DNA of 64,000 bases from Sindora glabra (lineage: Eukaryota > Streptophyta > Magnoliopsida > Fabales > Fabaceae): positions 49,727,275-49,791,274 of the forward strand of contig CM035234.1 in NCBI GenBank assembly GCA_020226215.1, given 5' to 3'. This document shows, piece after piece, positions 39,380 to 51,395 of this stretch. The translations under genes were made by a program, and so were the position numbers. Every line of letters begins with the position of its first letter. Position 1 is the stretch's first letter. The notes beneath the pieces are model-generated. The model was not told where the DNA came from, made no database searches, and worked only from the letters and a program-made list of their open reading frames with translations.

Positions 39380-39730
39380 TTAAATATTTAATCTATAAAC
39401 TAACATAAAACTTAATTTTTCAAAATATTCTAACTCAAACTCCCTTTTTAAAATGCTCTATTAATTTTGGAAGCTCATAAGGAGTTCTAATAATATTCAA
39501 ATTACTAACATATGTAGCAATTATAATGAAATCACATTTGGATTTCTTAATAAAAACATAAGGGATTTTTATATATTTCAACAAATATTTACTAAGATAA
39601 TTACATCATATTCATCCTAATTATTTTAATCCATATAGAAATCTTTGTAATTGAATTGAATATATTTCTCAAAAATTTAAATTTTAGGTTTCAAGCATTT
39701 AAAATCCTTTAGAGATTTTCAAATAATATC
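39380..39730 (-). pseudogene. Copia reverse transcriptase relic
   Basis: In the minus-strand reading a stretch gives REFELEYFEKLSFMLVYRLNI-like residues, typical of the end of the copia RT core; upstream are broken pieces of the RT active-site region. The usual YVDD box is destroyed (the spot reads ATYVSN). Integrase and gag could not be traced clearly in the remaining interior (39800-44200). Confidence 0.65.
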
Positions 39731-41341
39731 ATTATTAATTGTCATACGTGAAATATGATATATTAAATCTATTTTATGCATATCAAGTTTTGATATATTG
39801 CCAAAAACCATGTAAATATTTTTCATAACTAATGACAATCATTATAATAACCCTTCTCTTTGTAACTAAAAATTTCTTATTATCTTGGTACAATTATACA
39901 TTTGTACCTTCTTAGCTTCAAATCTTTGAGGTATTTCATCAGCCTAATACCTTTTAGGTGTTTCTTTACTTTGCAATTAAATTTAATTTTTCATTTTTAT
40001 TTAAATTATGTCTTTTCACTTTTAGTGCTACATTGTATATAAGAGTAAATATTTTTGACAACTACCTCCCTTTTGATTCCATCTTTCTCATTAGAGATAT
40101 AATCAATTGAGATCTCTTTATTTTCATAAATTTTAGGTATTTGAACCTCTTCCAAAAAAAATTTCTTTAATTATATCTTAGATCTCTTCAAAAATACTTA
40201 ATTCCCCAATAAGACAATTCATCTACCCCTTCTTTATTTTAAGAATATTTGTATTTGAAATTAATATGTCTATCATGCATACACATCTATTAAACTTAAT
40301 TATTATTGATAAACTCAGGTATCAATTTGAATAAGAGCATTTGTAACTAACATATAATATTTATTTATTCTTTTTGTATTAGTAATATATCTAAAAATTT
40401 TACTATGCTTTATAAATTAGTCATCTTGTGAACTTTTGGTTCATTTCGCTTTATACAAGGACCAAGTGATTAAATATCATATTGTTTCTATAGCTACATA
40501 TGTTCTCCCTTTGATTTTGGGAATATAATTTTATATATGAATTTATATTTTCAATCACCTTTTAAGATTATTTATATATATTAAGGTAGAATAAAAATAT
40601 ATTACACAATTAAAATTTTTTGATATATGAAACTTTTTAACTTATAACCAAAGCTAATTATAAGGTGGAACTATAACCTCTTAACTTGATGTGTATAAAT
40701 ATTGCACCATGTAATATTGCGTGCCCCTTAATGTGATATAAGGAATCTTATTCTCTTAAACAAAGATACAACTAATAATTTGGAACATAAAAAATATTAT
40801 TGTTGAATCATTTTACAAATGAACATACTTAAGGATGTTTAACAATTATTTTAATTGATATATAATAATCAATGAAGACTTTGGATATAAATTTACCTAC
40901 ACAATTAAGACATATTGTTTTAATTATATAATTAAAAAATTGTGCTTAAAGAATATTTATTTTTTTATTTTTACAGTAAAAGTAGTTAAGATGAAGTTGT
41001 TAATAATAGTTATCAAGAGAAATAGGTAAAAGAAAATTTCATCCACAATATAATGGAGGTAGTCAATCAATATAAATTGATTTGAAATTTGTTTCAAATC
41101 CCATATCACACCTATGGGTACATAAGAAATGTATTGACTCGATTCTTTTTAATGAATAGATGCAATGACAACTTCGATAAGAAACTTGGACAAAAAGAAA
41201 CAAAGTGACCTAGACAAATTTTTTTTGTCAATAACCTCAGACCAATCAATCAGGCAACCCACTAGAATTATCATATCAAAGGAAAGTAATATATACTAAT
41301 ATATATATCTAACCTATTTTTTTAATGAAATGATTTGAATG

Positions 41342-41501
41342 AATCCCATTTGCTCTCTTAGTTTTTGTCTCTTAGTGTCAATGTCAGCCCAGGAGAGTGC
41401 TTTTACCATTAGTGTTCTTTTCGATCTCTATCTACTTTATCTCTCTACTGGAAATTCCCTCCGCCCCTACTATACTCTAGCTTGGTAGTTTCCACTGCCT
41501 A
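41342..41501 (-). pseudogene. Plastid 16S rRNA fragment (nuclear plastid DNA)
   Basis: Reverse-complemented, this 160-bp stretch follows bacterial/plastid 16S rRNA closely: GTGGAAACTACCAAGCT, then GTAGGGGCGGAGGGAATTTC, then the AGAGATCGAAAAGAACAC region, and at the end GAGAGCAAATGGGATT. The details (GGGCGGAGGGAATTTC) fit plastid better than mitochondrial rRNA. Nearly all differences that I can see are C-to-T or G-to-A, as expected for an old methylated nuclear copy. It ends sharply on both sides and lies inside the copia interior. It is not a working rRNA gene. Confidence 0.85.
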
Positions 41502-44236
41502 TCTAATATTTAAGTAGGTAATTTCATAAGCATCATGTTGCAAATTAACAATAAATACATATGTAACTATTTTGAAAAAATTAATTAAAATCATAAAATA
41601 TTTAAATAGTCCACATAATAGATAAATATATCAATATATATCATATTGTATTCATTCTAAAAATACTATGAATCCAATCTTAACTTTAGTTAGTAATGGC
41701 TTTATAATTAAATTACCTTGAGAATAAGTAGCACATAAAAATTTATTAGGTTAAAGAATTTTTTGACTCTTTAATGAATAACCTTATCAATTTTTCATTT
41801 ACTTTTCACATTAACTTATATATATAAATATATATATATATAATAACATTAAAAAAATGATGGTAACCTTTTCCAATACATTTTTTTCACTTGAGACAAT
41901 CACTATAATATAAAGATATTTAATATCTTATTATCTTAATGAAATATCTATTTTATCTTATGTTTCTAAAACTTAGTAAATATCTCCAAGACTTAATTGA
42001 AAATAATGCATATTAACAAATTTTATACTATCAGATGTTATATTAATATAATTTTCACTAATCATTAATTGAAAAAAATATTTTATATTCTTAAGAATGG
42101 TATGGATTGTTGTACTATCCATAAGTGATAAATATTCAATACTAATTCAATAGAAAATAAAATTGGCCACTATTATTATCAATCAAATTATCAAGTCTTT
42201 CTTTGTAATATACAAAGAAATTTGACACATTGAAATGTGATATCACCTCAATAACATATATTTTTAGAACTTCCAATAGCTTTTTACATCACATTGATAA
42301 TATATACTTTCAAAACCTTCTAAATTCTTATTATATAGGCTTTTCTTATTATATCCTTTAACTTTTGGCAGTGAAAATTAATTTTATGGTTATTTCTACT
42401 ATTCCTATAATCATCACAATAGTATAAAATAATTTGCCATCTTTTTCACATACACAGTTATTATTGCAACCTTGTTTACTTCTAAAACTTCCTTTTTATT
42501 AATAATACATTCACTTCAAGGAATATAATAGAACTAGCAGGATAAATTTCATTATTTTTTCATTAAAAACTTGCTATTTTATTCAGTTAAAAGAATACAT
42601 GAAAAAGCATTTGCATAATGACAAAATAAAGGGAAAAAAACTAAATCATGTAATTGATAAAGAAGAGAAAAATAATACTAAATAAAATTTTACTTCGTCT
42701 TCTCACTTTATCATTATCAGTATAAATTTTATTTATTATAAACATTATGATAAAAGAAAACTATTAACTTTACAATTCAACTGCAACTTAGAAAAAGGCA
42801 TAAAGCTTGTAACACAAAGGTAAAAGGTTCAAGCCCTTGTATCTATGCTTATTCTTTGAAATCCAATAAATAAAAAAGAAGAATCTTAAGTTTTTATACA
42901 TGATGACTTCGACACACATGATGCAAATAGGAAGTTATTAAACACATAAAAACATGACACAAATAGCAAGTTATTCGATAAAATAAAATTGTCCAAACCA
43001 AATTAAAAAAAACCAATAATAGGTATGGTACTTACCTATAAATTTATGGACTTCTTCCTTAGCATTTTGAATTTGTAACACAAGTTTTCTAACCTAATTC
43101 ATACAAATTTAAACTCGAAAATTATCTATACATTTTTTATCCATCCTTACCCAATATTGAACATTAAATTTAAGACTAAATTTTTTGAAAATTTGATTAA
43201 AAAATGGATAAAAAATCTAATCCTTAATGTAAAATTTCACACCTAAAACACCATAATTTTCTTCATTTTTCTTGTTTTAAATTGATTTTCAATTTAAAAT
43301 TAATTAAATTAGAACATAGGTTACCTTAAATTAGTTATTTTGAGATCAAACTACAAAATAATTTAATTAGATATATCATAGATTTAATCTAATTTTACAA
43401 GTTCTTTTTTTAAAAAATAATACTTTTAATTTTTAGGTTTCAACCTAAAAACAAACTAAATCATTCAATTGATTCATATGAATTATTTAAGAAACTCATA
43501 GGAAATTATTCATAGAAAGATTTCATTAATATATTGCTATTAAATGAAAAATTGTCATAGAATTTTACAACCTTTCTATATTTTGAAAGCTAAGGCAACA
43601 ATTAATTTTTCTAATAAATTTTGCATAGATAATAAACATCTAATATGATAGAATTTGACCTTAATATTGTTGTTGGAAAAATTAGATCAAGAATTTGAAA
43701 TCCAATCACAAGAACACATTCATCATATTTATGGTAGAAAATTAATTAGGAAATATGTTAGGATGAAAATAATGTTTGATTGTCAATTTGATGTCTCTCA
43801 TAATGGATTTGGCATATTCCATAGTATCCTTATATCTTATATCTATTTAGTTTTTCTATAGCATCACTTTTTGTTAACTTTCTATATGCATTACTTTTTC
43901 CATTGGATATATATTGACATTTCTTGTTGTTCAATTTTCATTTGAATAATTTGTTTTGCATTCAAATAAATAAAAATAGGCTTTGAAAAATAGGAAATCA
44001 ATTATCTTATCCTTTAGAATTCTAAGATTCATGGATAATTTTTTAATATGGATTGAAAGTAAGAGATAAAGCAAACAAAAGAAAAAAAATCATTTTTTAG
44101 CCAAAGATAAAGAAAACAAAAGAAGAACCATTTTCTTTTAAACTAAAAAATTTAATCCAAAAAAATTTTAAAAACAAAAGAAGAATCATTTTTTTTAAAC
44201 TCAAACTCAAGTTGAAATATTTTCTTACCGATAACA

Positions 44237-44456
44237 TGTTATAAAAAACACTCAATACTAAAGGAGACTAATAAAAGAATGAGTATATTTTATTCAATTG
44301 TACTTATAATGATTCATGCAATTTATACTTATAAGATAGATAGATTAAACATTACAATTTCATAATAATAACTTATTAAAAAATTAAAATCAAATATTTA
44401 TCAAAATGAAAATATCACATTTAACCTATGTATATTTGTATTTATAACATTAAGCA
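44237..44456 (-). repeat. 5' LTR of the copia element
   Basis: The left edge at 44237 (ATGTTATAAAAAACAC) abuts a primer-site relic reading CCGATAACATG on the plus strand. It aligns with 38065-38291. The right edge near 44456 is estimated from the alignment. Confidence 0.6.
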
Positions 44457-45383
44457 ATTAGTGTAAATAACTACTTTTATCAAAGTTTTTATTTTACCTT
44501 GCAAATTGAATATGATAAATAAACAATTTTTAGCAAGTTGAAGTGGGGAAAAAACACTAAGCAAGCGTCTAGCATATGTTTATATAAAGTTTGGAACATG
44601 TTAATGACATTTCTTCTAAAATTAATTTCATATTCACCCTCTCTCATTCTAATCTATAACCTTTTCTTTTCTTATGAACACAGTCCATAACTTTTTCTTG
44701 GTAACAATTGGATTAGTAACACTAAATCTAGTACAATGAAGTATAATAAAAATGAGGATGGAAATTAAAACAAAAAATAGTCATTGCATAGTTTTATTCG
44801 ATATTGTTAGAATAGTTCTACTAAATGACTTGATAGTGAGGACCAAAAATAAGCTATGAATGATATGGCATATGCCATTTTCATTCAAAAGTGAATCCAT
44901 TATAGAAGTTTGTCAACCCACAATAAGAAAAATGAATCAATGCAACGTGTTATTTAATAATAATCAAATAATTAAAAATAAAAAAACCCTATTTTTAATG
45001 GCCCATAACTCAATAAAACTAGTCTTTCTTCTTTGTTGTTGCAGAGGAGTTTACATGCTTTGTTGTTTTAGAGGTATGTTATGTAATTTAGCATAAAAAG
45101 TAACTCTTTTTCATCAAAGAATACTTAAAAGAAAGGTATATTTGTTACCTTAATTGCAAGGTTTAAATTTAAATATACTAGTTAAACATTATTTCAATTT
45201 TTTTATGTGTAATATTATGTTTGAAACTTACTAATTATGTTGTATTGCACATGTTCATGAATAATGTAATTTAAGTTTGACTTTATTTATGTCTTTTTTA
45301 TATCAATTTATAAATTATATTTTTTTTATTTTTTTCATTTGCTATCTTTCTTATTTTTAATTATTTTAATATCTTTTAGTATA
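44457..45383. other. No gene recognised; possible upstream part of the FRS pseudogene
   Basis: AT-rich. Two short open stretches (44860-45096 among them) show no known motif. It may contain the former leader or intron of the pseudogene that follows. Confidence 0.35.
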
Positions 45384-47084
45384 ATGGAATCAAAATTAGC
45401 TTTTTTAGAATGGGACGATATAAGTGATCAAAATAAAGAATGTAATTTCAAATTAGGAAATTCATCTTATCCAAATGAGGAACTTGAAGAACCTATAATT
45501 GGAATGGAATTCACTTTTGAATAAGAAGTTATTGTCTATTATACTAATTTTATTAAGAAAAAAGTTTAGGAGTTATTAAAATAAGCTCAAAAATTATGGA
45601 AGATGATAAAAAGTATTTTACTATCTCTTATAGTCGTTCAAGGAAGTCAAGAAGTAAGCAAACAAATCTTTGAAACCAAATCATATTATTAAGAATGAGA
45701 GAAAGGCTAGAGTGAATGCATGTTTATTCTAAGATGGAAAAGTCCTACTTTCAAGGATTATTCTTTAAAACAATCATAATAACCTAAAACAAAGTACAGT
45801 ATTTCTGATGCAATAAGAAGTTGGATCCTTACTAAAAAAGACTTAAACTTAAAGATCAAGTAAGGATTTAGCATCAATAAAATTTTTCAATCATTAGTTG
45901 TTAAAAGGGGAGGGTATGAGAATATAACATTTAGTAAAAAAGATTGTAAGAATTATGTAGAGAAAGCTAGAAGGTTATGATTGGGGACTCGAGATGCTGA
46001 AGTAATTCAAAAATATTTTATTTGAATGCAAAAGCAAAATAGTTAATTCTATGATATGATGGATATGGATGATAAATGTTAATTAAGAAATGTATTTTAG
46101 GCAAATGCAAGAAGTAAAGCTACATATGAATATCTTAAAGATGTCATAACATTGACATCTCTTATTTAAAAAATAAATATGATATGCATTTTACTCTTTT
46201 TATAAAAGTAAATCATCATGGCCAATTAATGTTATTATGTTGTGCTTTACTATCAAATGAGGATATTAAAACCTTCATTTGGCTATTTGAGATATGGCAT
46301 GCATGTATGTCAACATGCATTCCAAGTGGTACCATTATTGATCAAGACAAAACAATGAAGAATACGATTAAGATTGTGCTTCCAAAAGCTCACCATAAGT
46401 GGTGTTTATGACATATAAGGAAAATCCTTTAAAAGTCAAGTGAGTATACTTAGTATGAGATAATTAAATCATTTTTGCATAATGTTGTGTATGATTGTTA
46501 TAGTAAAGATAATTTTATGGAAAGTTGGCAAAAATGTTTAAATATTACTATCCTTAAAATAATGAATGGTTGATATAATTGTACAATGAACAACATCATT
46601 AGCTTCCTATTTACGTATGAAATATATTTTAGGCTTGAATATCAATAACACAATGAAATGAGAGCATGGATGTTTTCTTTGATAGGCATGTAAATTTTAA
46701 GACCATATTGAAACAATTTGTTAAGTCGTACAATGATGCTTTACAAGATAAAATTGAAAAAGAAAACATAACAAATTTTAATTCATTAAATTCATCAATT
46801 CCTTATGTCAGCCACTTTGGCTTTGAGTACCAATTTGAAGAAGTACTTACCAATGCAAGATTAAAAGATTTCCAAAAAGAAGTAGCTCTAATAATGTACT
46901 ATAACACTTGGAAAAGTTTGAAGAACCTATTTTGTTATAGAAGGTAAAAAATTTTGTGAGATAATTAAATATATATCTTTTAATGTTTGCATCAATGAGG
47001 AAAACTTTAATTTACATTGTCCATGTCATTTGTTTGAGTTCAAAGGAATTTTGTGTGGACATATTCTTTATAAGTTGCAACTTA
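45384..47084 (+). pseudogene. FAR1/FHY3-type (FRS) transposase-derived pseudogene
   Basis: FRS proteins are domesticated MULE transposases that act as transcription regulators. Starting with MESKLAFLEWDD at 45384, pieces of the family appear in order: the EEPIIGMEF box that opens the N-terminal zinc-binding domain (about 45487), NYVEKARRL-like residues (about 45953), the MULE-transposase domain with NHHGQ and LLSNEDIKTFIWLFEIW (46184-46411) and IIDQDKTMKN, then FFDRHVNFKTILKQFV (about 46674) and a SWIM zinc finger CPCHLFEFKGILCGH (47018-47062). Stops and shifts break it at least five times. The first transposase aspartate motif is lost: the matching place near 46150 reads TLTS. The frame ends where module copy 2 begins. 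It could also be a remnant of a FAR1-type transposon rather than of a host gene. Confidence 0.8.
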
Positions 47085-48496
47085 TAAGAAAAATTAGGAA
47101 TCTTATGGAGAGGACTACCCTTCCTATACCACTTCTATAATTCCCTACCACCATTGCAAGATAACAAAAATGTAAATATCATTGTAGTCTAGGAATAGTC
47201 ACACAATTAACTAGGAAGAAAATTGTAAAAAAAAAATGCCAATATAGAGGAATTAACATAGGATAGGATAAGCTCAATCTTTAGAAATTGATCAAAGACA
47301 TCATTGTTAAAGGTTTAAAATTAAAAACAAGCTAACAAGTAAATGGCACAAAGATTAACACTAATGCACATAAACAACTAAACAATTGAAAAGGAAGAGG
47401 AACATGAGTTACATGAGATCTAACATAAATATTTTTAGAAACATCTTAGGAAGAGATAGACACCTAAATTAGAAACCAGTCACATGGTATGTTTAAAGAA
47501 CTATTCCTTACATCCATTAGTAACATTAAACAAAAAATAATAGCAAAAATGAAATGAAAGGGATGATAAAAAAAGAATAAATAAAAAGAAAGGGGAAAAA
47601 TGATAACCTACCAATTACTTAGACCTCATAATGATACAATCTGAATCCATTCTTCATCCAAATAATTTCACATGAAATGAATAATTTGAAGTGGTAATCA
47701 AAATACAAGTAGAGAATAATAGAATCATGTAGAAACATTTTTTAGCATAAAATGCCAATCATTAATAAGAGAATGCATAGAGCTAGAATAAAAGGAAGAA
47801 CAAGAATTTGACATGTTGGCATGTAAGTAAACAAAAAAGAATCCAATTTAGAAGATACTTAGAAGTGAAATCATAAAAAATCAAAGTCCATATCTTCAAA
47901 TATAGAAATGCATTATCCAAATGCGTGCCTTTTGAATAAAACAACTAACACATTTATCAAATAAATCACAGCCATAAATACTTAAATTGAAAAACAAAGA
48001 GATTTACTTGTCATTATTGTAATCTATTTCTATAGAAGCAATGTAACTCTTTTTGATGATCAAAGTCTCCGTTTCTCACTTTGTTTCCTCTTATCATAAA
48101 ATATCTTTTACAAAGAGATCAACTCTGATCACTCTAAATGATAGAAAACTTCATATTCTATTTATTCTACTGCTTGAGATGTGTGCTCTTATAAATTAAT
48201 ACTAGAGAACAAAAACTAGAATGAGTTATTTCTCTCTTTTCTCCCTTTTACAAAGGCTTTAAAGTTTTGTTATGATAATTATTTTTCTATTTTTTCTTTA
48301 ATTTTGTTATTCTTTTTTTTACTTTGGGTAAATTTCATTTGTCTCTTAAGGTTTAGGTCAAAATCATTCATTTCCCTTTTGTTTTCAAATTTTCACAAAC
48401 TTTTCCTATCAACTAATAAACTTTAACTCGACCATGACAATTTATTTATGTAAATATATTTTATTTCATTTTAGCATTTTTTGGTACATAAGTGAT

Positions 48497-50103
48497 TGAT
48501 GCATGCATTGCAACACTTCAAAATTGATTATAACTGATTTGTTAAAAATTATATGATATAAAGTGACAAATCAAGTCATATCTCTAGTGATCCTTTAATA
48601 TATCATTTCTTAATTATTTACTAATAATGACTATACCTTTATTAATCTTTTTATGCACTAAAAATAAGAGAAATGAATGCAAATGGAATTGAAATAAAAT
48701 GCTGAATAGAATTTAGACAGAATACAATGTAAAATGGAATTAACATAGAACCAAATTTGGACGGTTTACTATAAAATTAAATTAAATATATTAAATAAAA
48801 CAAAACATAAAAGTAAAATAGCAAAAAAGAAAATCGATATAGTAAAGTAGTCAATCCAAGGATTTGAGAATGATTAATGTGGATTAATTATATATCACAA
48901 GATATTTAATCATTCTAATTAATTTTTCAACTTTGAATTATCCAAAACCCTACAATAATTAATGATTCTTATGCTAGATGATAACTTAAGACTTGATCAA
49001 TTAATATTAGTTAGATTAAGCAACCATTATAATCTGTAAAGAAACTAAATCAACATTGATTTGAAGATAGAATTCAGTTAAATTAAAGGATTAAACTAGA
49101 AACCTCTGATCTAATCTCTCAACCTTTTGTTCCCATATGAAAAAAAAAATTAACCAATTATAATTTAACATAAAAATAGATAAAGATCATAAATCACAAG
49201 ATTGAACACTAATTACACTAAATCAACATTTAATATATGCAATTTCAAGTAATCAACATAAAAAATGAAGGAAAGAGGAAAATCAATTTGAAGAACTCAA
49301 TATTAGAAATTAGCATATTATAATCCAAAGAGATAAATCTCAAAATTCTTAAATTAATTAGAAGTTTAGCCTTCTATGGGTGAAGAATAAGAAGCTTGAA
49401 GAAAAGAGAAAAGTTATCTTTGCTGAATTGTGTTGTATGTTCCAGTGTTTACGTTCTTACCTCTATATTTGACTTGATACCCCTAAAACCTAATGGATTT
49501 GAATCCTTTACCTCTTCAGGCTACAAAGAATAGAGTCTTGCTAATTTTAGAAGTCCAAAATCTATTTCACAAAATAATGTACTCTAAGAGCTACAACAAT
49601 AAAATTTTGTAAGTATGACTTCCACCTAATTTAAGACTACTAAAACTATATAGTTTCAATAAATCACAAATGTAAAAGTTGTAAAGATGGTCTTAGGAAG
49701 CTTTAGGCATTAATTTCACATTAATTTGACCTCTGGAGCTCTGAATATAGTCCAAAAATCAAAGTTAGCTCAATTAGGATAGAAATAGGACTTTAATTTC
49801 TCAACTAAATAAAACCTTTAGACATCTAAACTAGACTTTAAGCAAAACATAAAAGTTGTAAATCCTTTTTAAGCTTTCCAATTATATAAAGATCAATTGA
49901 ATTTGATATTTGAAATTTAAGACAGCCAAAAATCTAAAATAGTATAAAAATCTAATATTAATTGAATAATTTTAAATCATTGCAAAACTAATCCTAAATT
50001 ATAACACACTACCAATTGTATAAAATTAAGCATATGCAACACACTAAGAGATATAAAATATGAGAAAATAATATATATAAAATCTCATACATTAGTGTCA
50101 TCA
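48497..50103 (-). mobile_element. R1 solo LTR, copy 4, in the left arm of the MULE
   Basis: It begins TGATGCATGCATTGCAAC and ends ATTAGTGTCATCA, aligning with the R1 blocks at 13248-14887 and 17756-19239. The right arm of the MULE shows the uninterrupted sequence. A target duplication is not obvious. It places R1 activity after the MULE insertion. Confidence 0.75.
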
Positions 50104-50759
50104 ACTAATTAAAATTAACAACTTTTAAAAGCTCACTATAACATATAATTTATTTATTTTTTGAAACAGTCAATTAAATTTCATCTTAATTCTTTAACCT
50201 AATCAAATTTATTATAATCCAAATTCTTTAGTCTTGTCAAATTAATAAATTAATATTAATTATAATTAGCACCTTTTATAATATAGTGACACCTAATATT
50301 ACTTTGAAAGTTTTTCTCCATTATATCCTAAATTTGAATTTAATACCTTGTATGTATATTAAGTAATTTGTCAGTTCCCTTATTGCTAAAAAAATGTGTG
50401 TTTAGCATAATAAATAAAATAGCTTATAACTTATAGATATGGTCAATAAGTTATAAGTTAATATCTAAAAATATTTGGTATACTAATTTATTTTAAAAAA
50501 AGTTTTTATTTAACAAACTTCATAAAGTAATTTATAAGTTATTAACTTTTCAAAATACTTCTAAATTTATCCCCTTTTTTTAATTAATTGATATCTTATA
50601 TTCTAATTATGTAAATAATTATTTGACATATCCTCATTAATTCATTACAAGAAATTTTATTTGTCGTAAAAGAGTTTTAACAATTTTTTGATGACATGAC
50701 AACATATAAGTGGGTAATAATATAAAGATAGTTTATACTAACAATAGATTAAATTTAAA

Positions 50760-51125
50760 TTCTAACTTGATAACTAAATTGAAAATAAATTTCATAATGA
50801 CACAAAAATATTATTTCATTTTTTATGTATGTTTAAAATAAATATTAGTATCTCATTATAATTACAAATTCATTACAATTAAATGAAATTAATATTTTTG
50901 TAAATAACTTTAAATTATCTTAGCAACTCAATTATTGGTTTAATAAATATATTTAAATATGTTTAAATATTTTTGTTGAGATAATTTAAACATATTTATA
51001 ATTATTTTACTTTAATTGTAATGAATTTATAATTGATTCATAATTATAATGAAATATTAATATTTATTTTATATACAAATAAAAATGAAATATATTCATG
51101 TAATGAAATTGATTTTAAATTTAGA
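50760..51125. repeat. Nested palindrome in the centre of the MULE
   Basis: The arms at about 50760-50935 and 50975-51125 are imperfect reverse complements (for example AAATTCATTACAATTAAA against TTTAATTGTAATGAATTT), with the axis near 50950. This is an independent, smaller inverted repeat within the centre between the MULE arms, possibly a MITE-like insertion. No target duplication was found. Confidence 0.65.
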
Positions 51126-51336
51126 TACAAAGTCAATAGAGAATAGAAAGTTTCAAATATATTATTATTAGGAGTTTCCTGGTAATTAAGTTTAGAAATA
51201 GTAATTCACAGTAAGGCTTTATTTGATAGAAGTAACTAATAAGTTAATTAATAACTACTAAATTAGTTGAATTTATTGAATCTATTAGACGTGTTTGGTA
51301 AAAACTAGTTCCGAAAGGTAAAATGATATATTAACA

Positions 51337-51338
<2 letters not shown>

Positions 51339-51391
<53 letters not shown>
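51339..51391. repeat. (AT)n microsatellite in the MULE
   Basis: About 25 AT units without interruption, in the right half of the MULE. Confidence 0.9.

Positions 51392-51395
<4 letters not shown>

Larger units (their letters stand above)
38065..44456 (-). mobile_element. Degenerate Ty1/copia element (minus strand)
   Basis: Two similar ~220-bp direct repeats (38065-38291 and 44237-44456) bound a 5.9-kb interior. On the minus strand the right repeat is followed by a primer-site relic (about 44224-44236), and the left repeat is preceded by the purine tract AAAAAGGAG (about 38292-38301), which gives the orientation. A copia reverse transcriptase relic lies at about 39380-39730. All frames are broken. 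I did not find a convincing 5-bp target duplication. Ancient, and decayed mainly by C-to-T changes. Confidence 0.75.

Noticed and set aside
41342..41501. Interpretation of the rRNA fragment as a working rRNA gene or a mitochondrial copy
   Set aside because: Only about 160 bp are present, with many transitions, and the preserved details fit plastid 16S better.
42790..42850. tRNA-like B box (GGTTCAAGCCC) suggesting a tRNA gene or SINE
   Set aside because: No matching A box or cloverleaf could be drawn, and the stretch lies in the decayed copia interior.
38060..44461. 5-bp target duplication around the copia element
   Set aside because: The bases next to the estimated LTR ends do not match; the ends are too worn to decide.
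50800..51110. Near-repeated AT-rich words suggesting a CRISPR-like or regularly spaced array
   Set aside because: The copies are inverted, not direct, and the window is clearly plant nuclear DNA.
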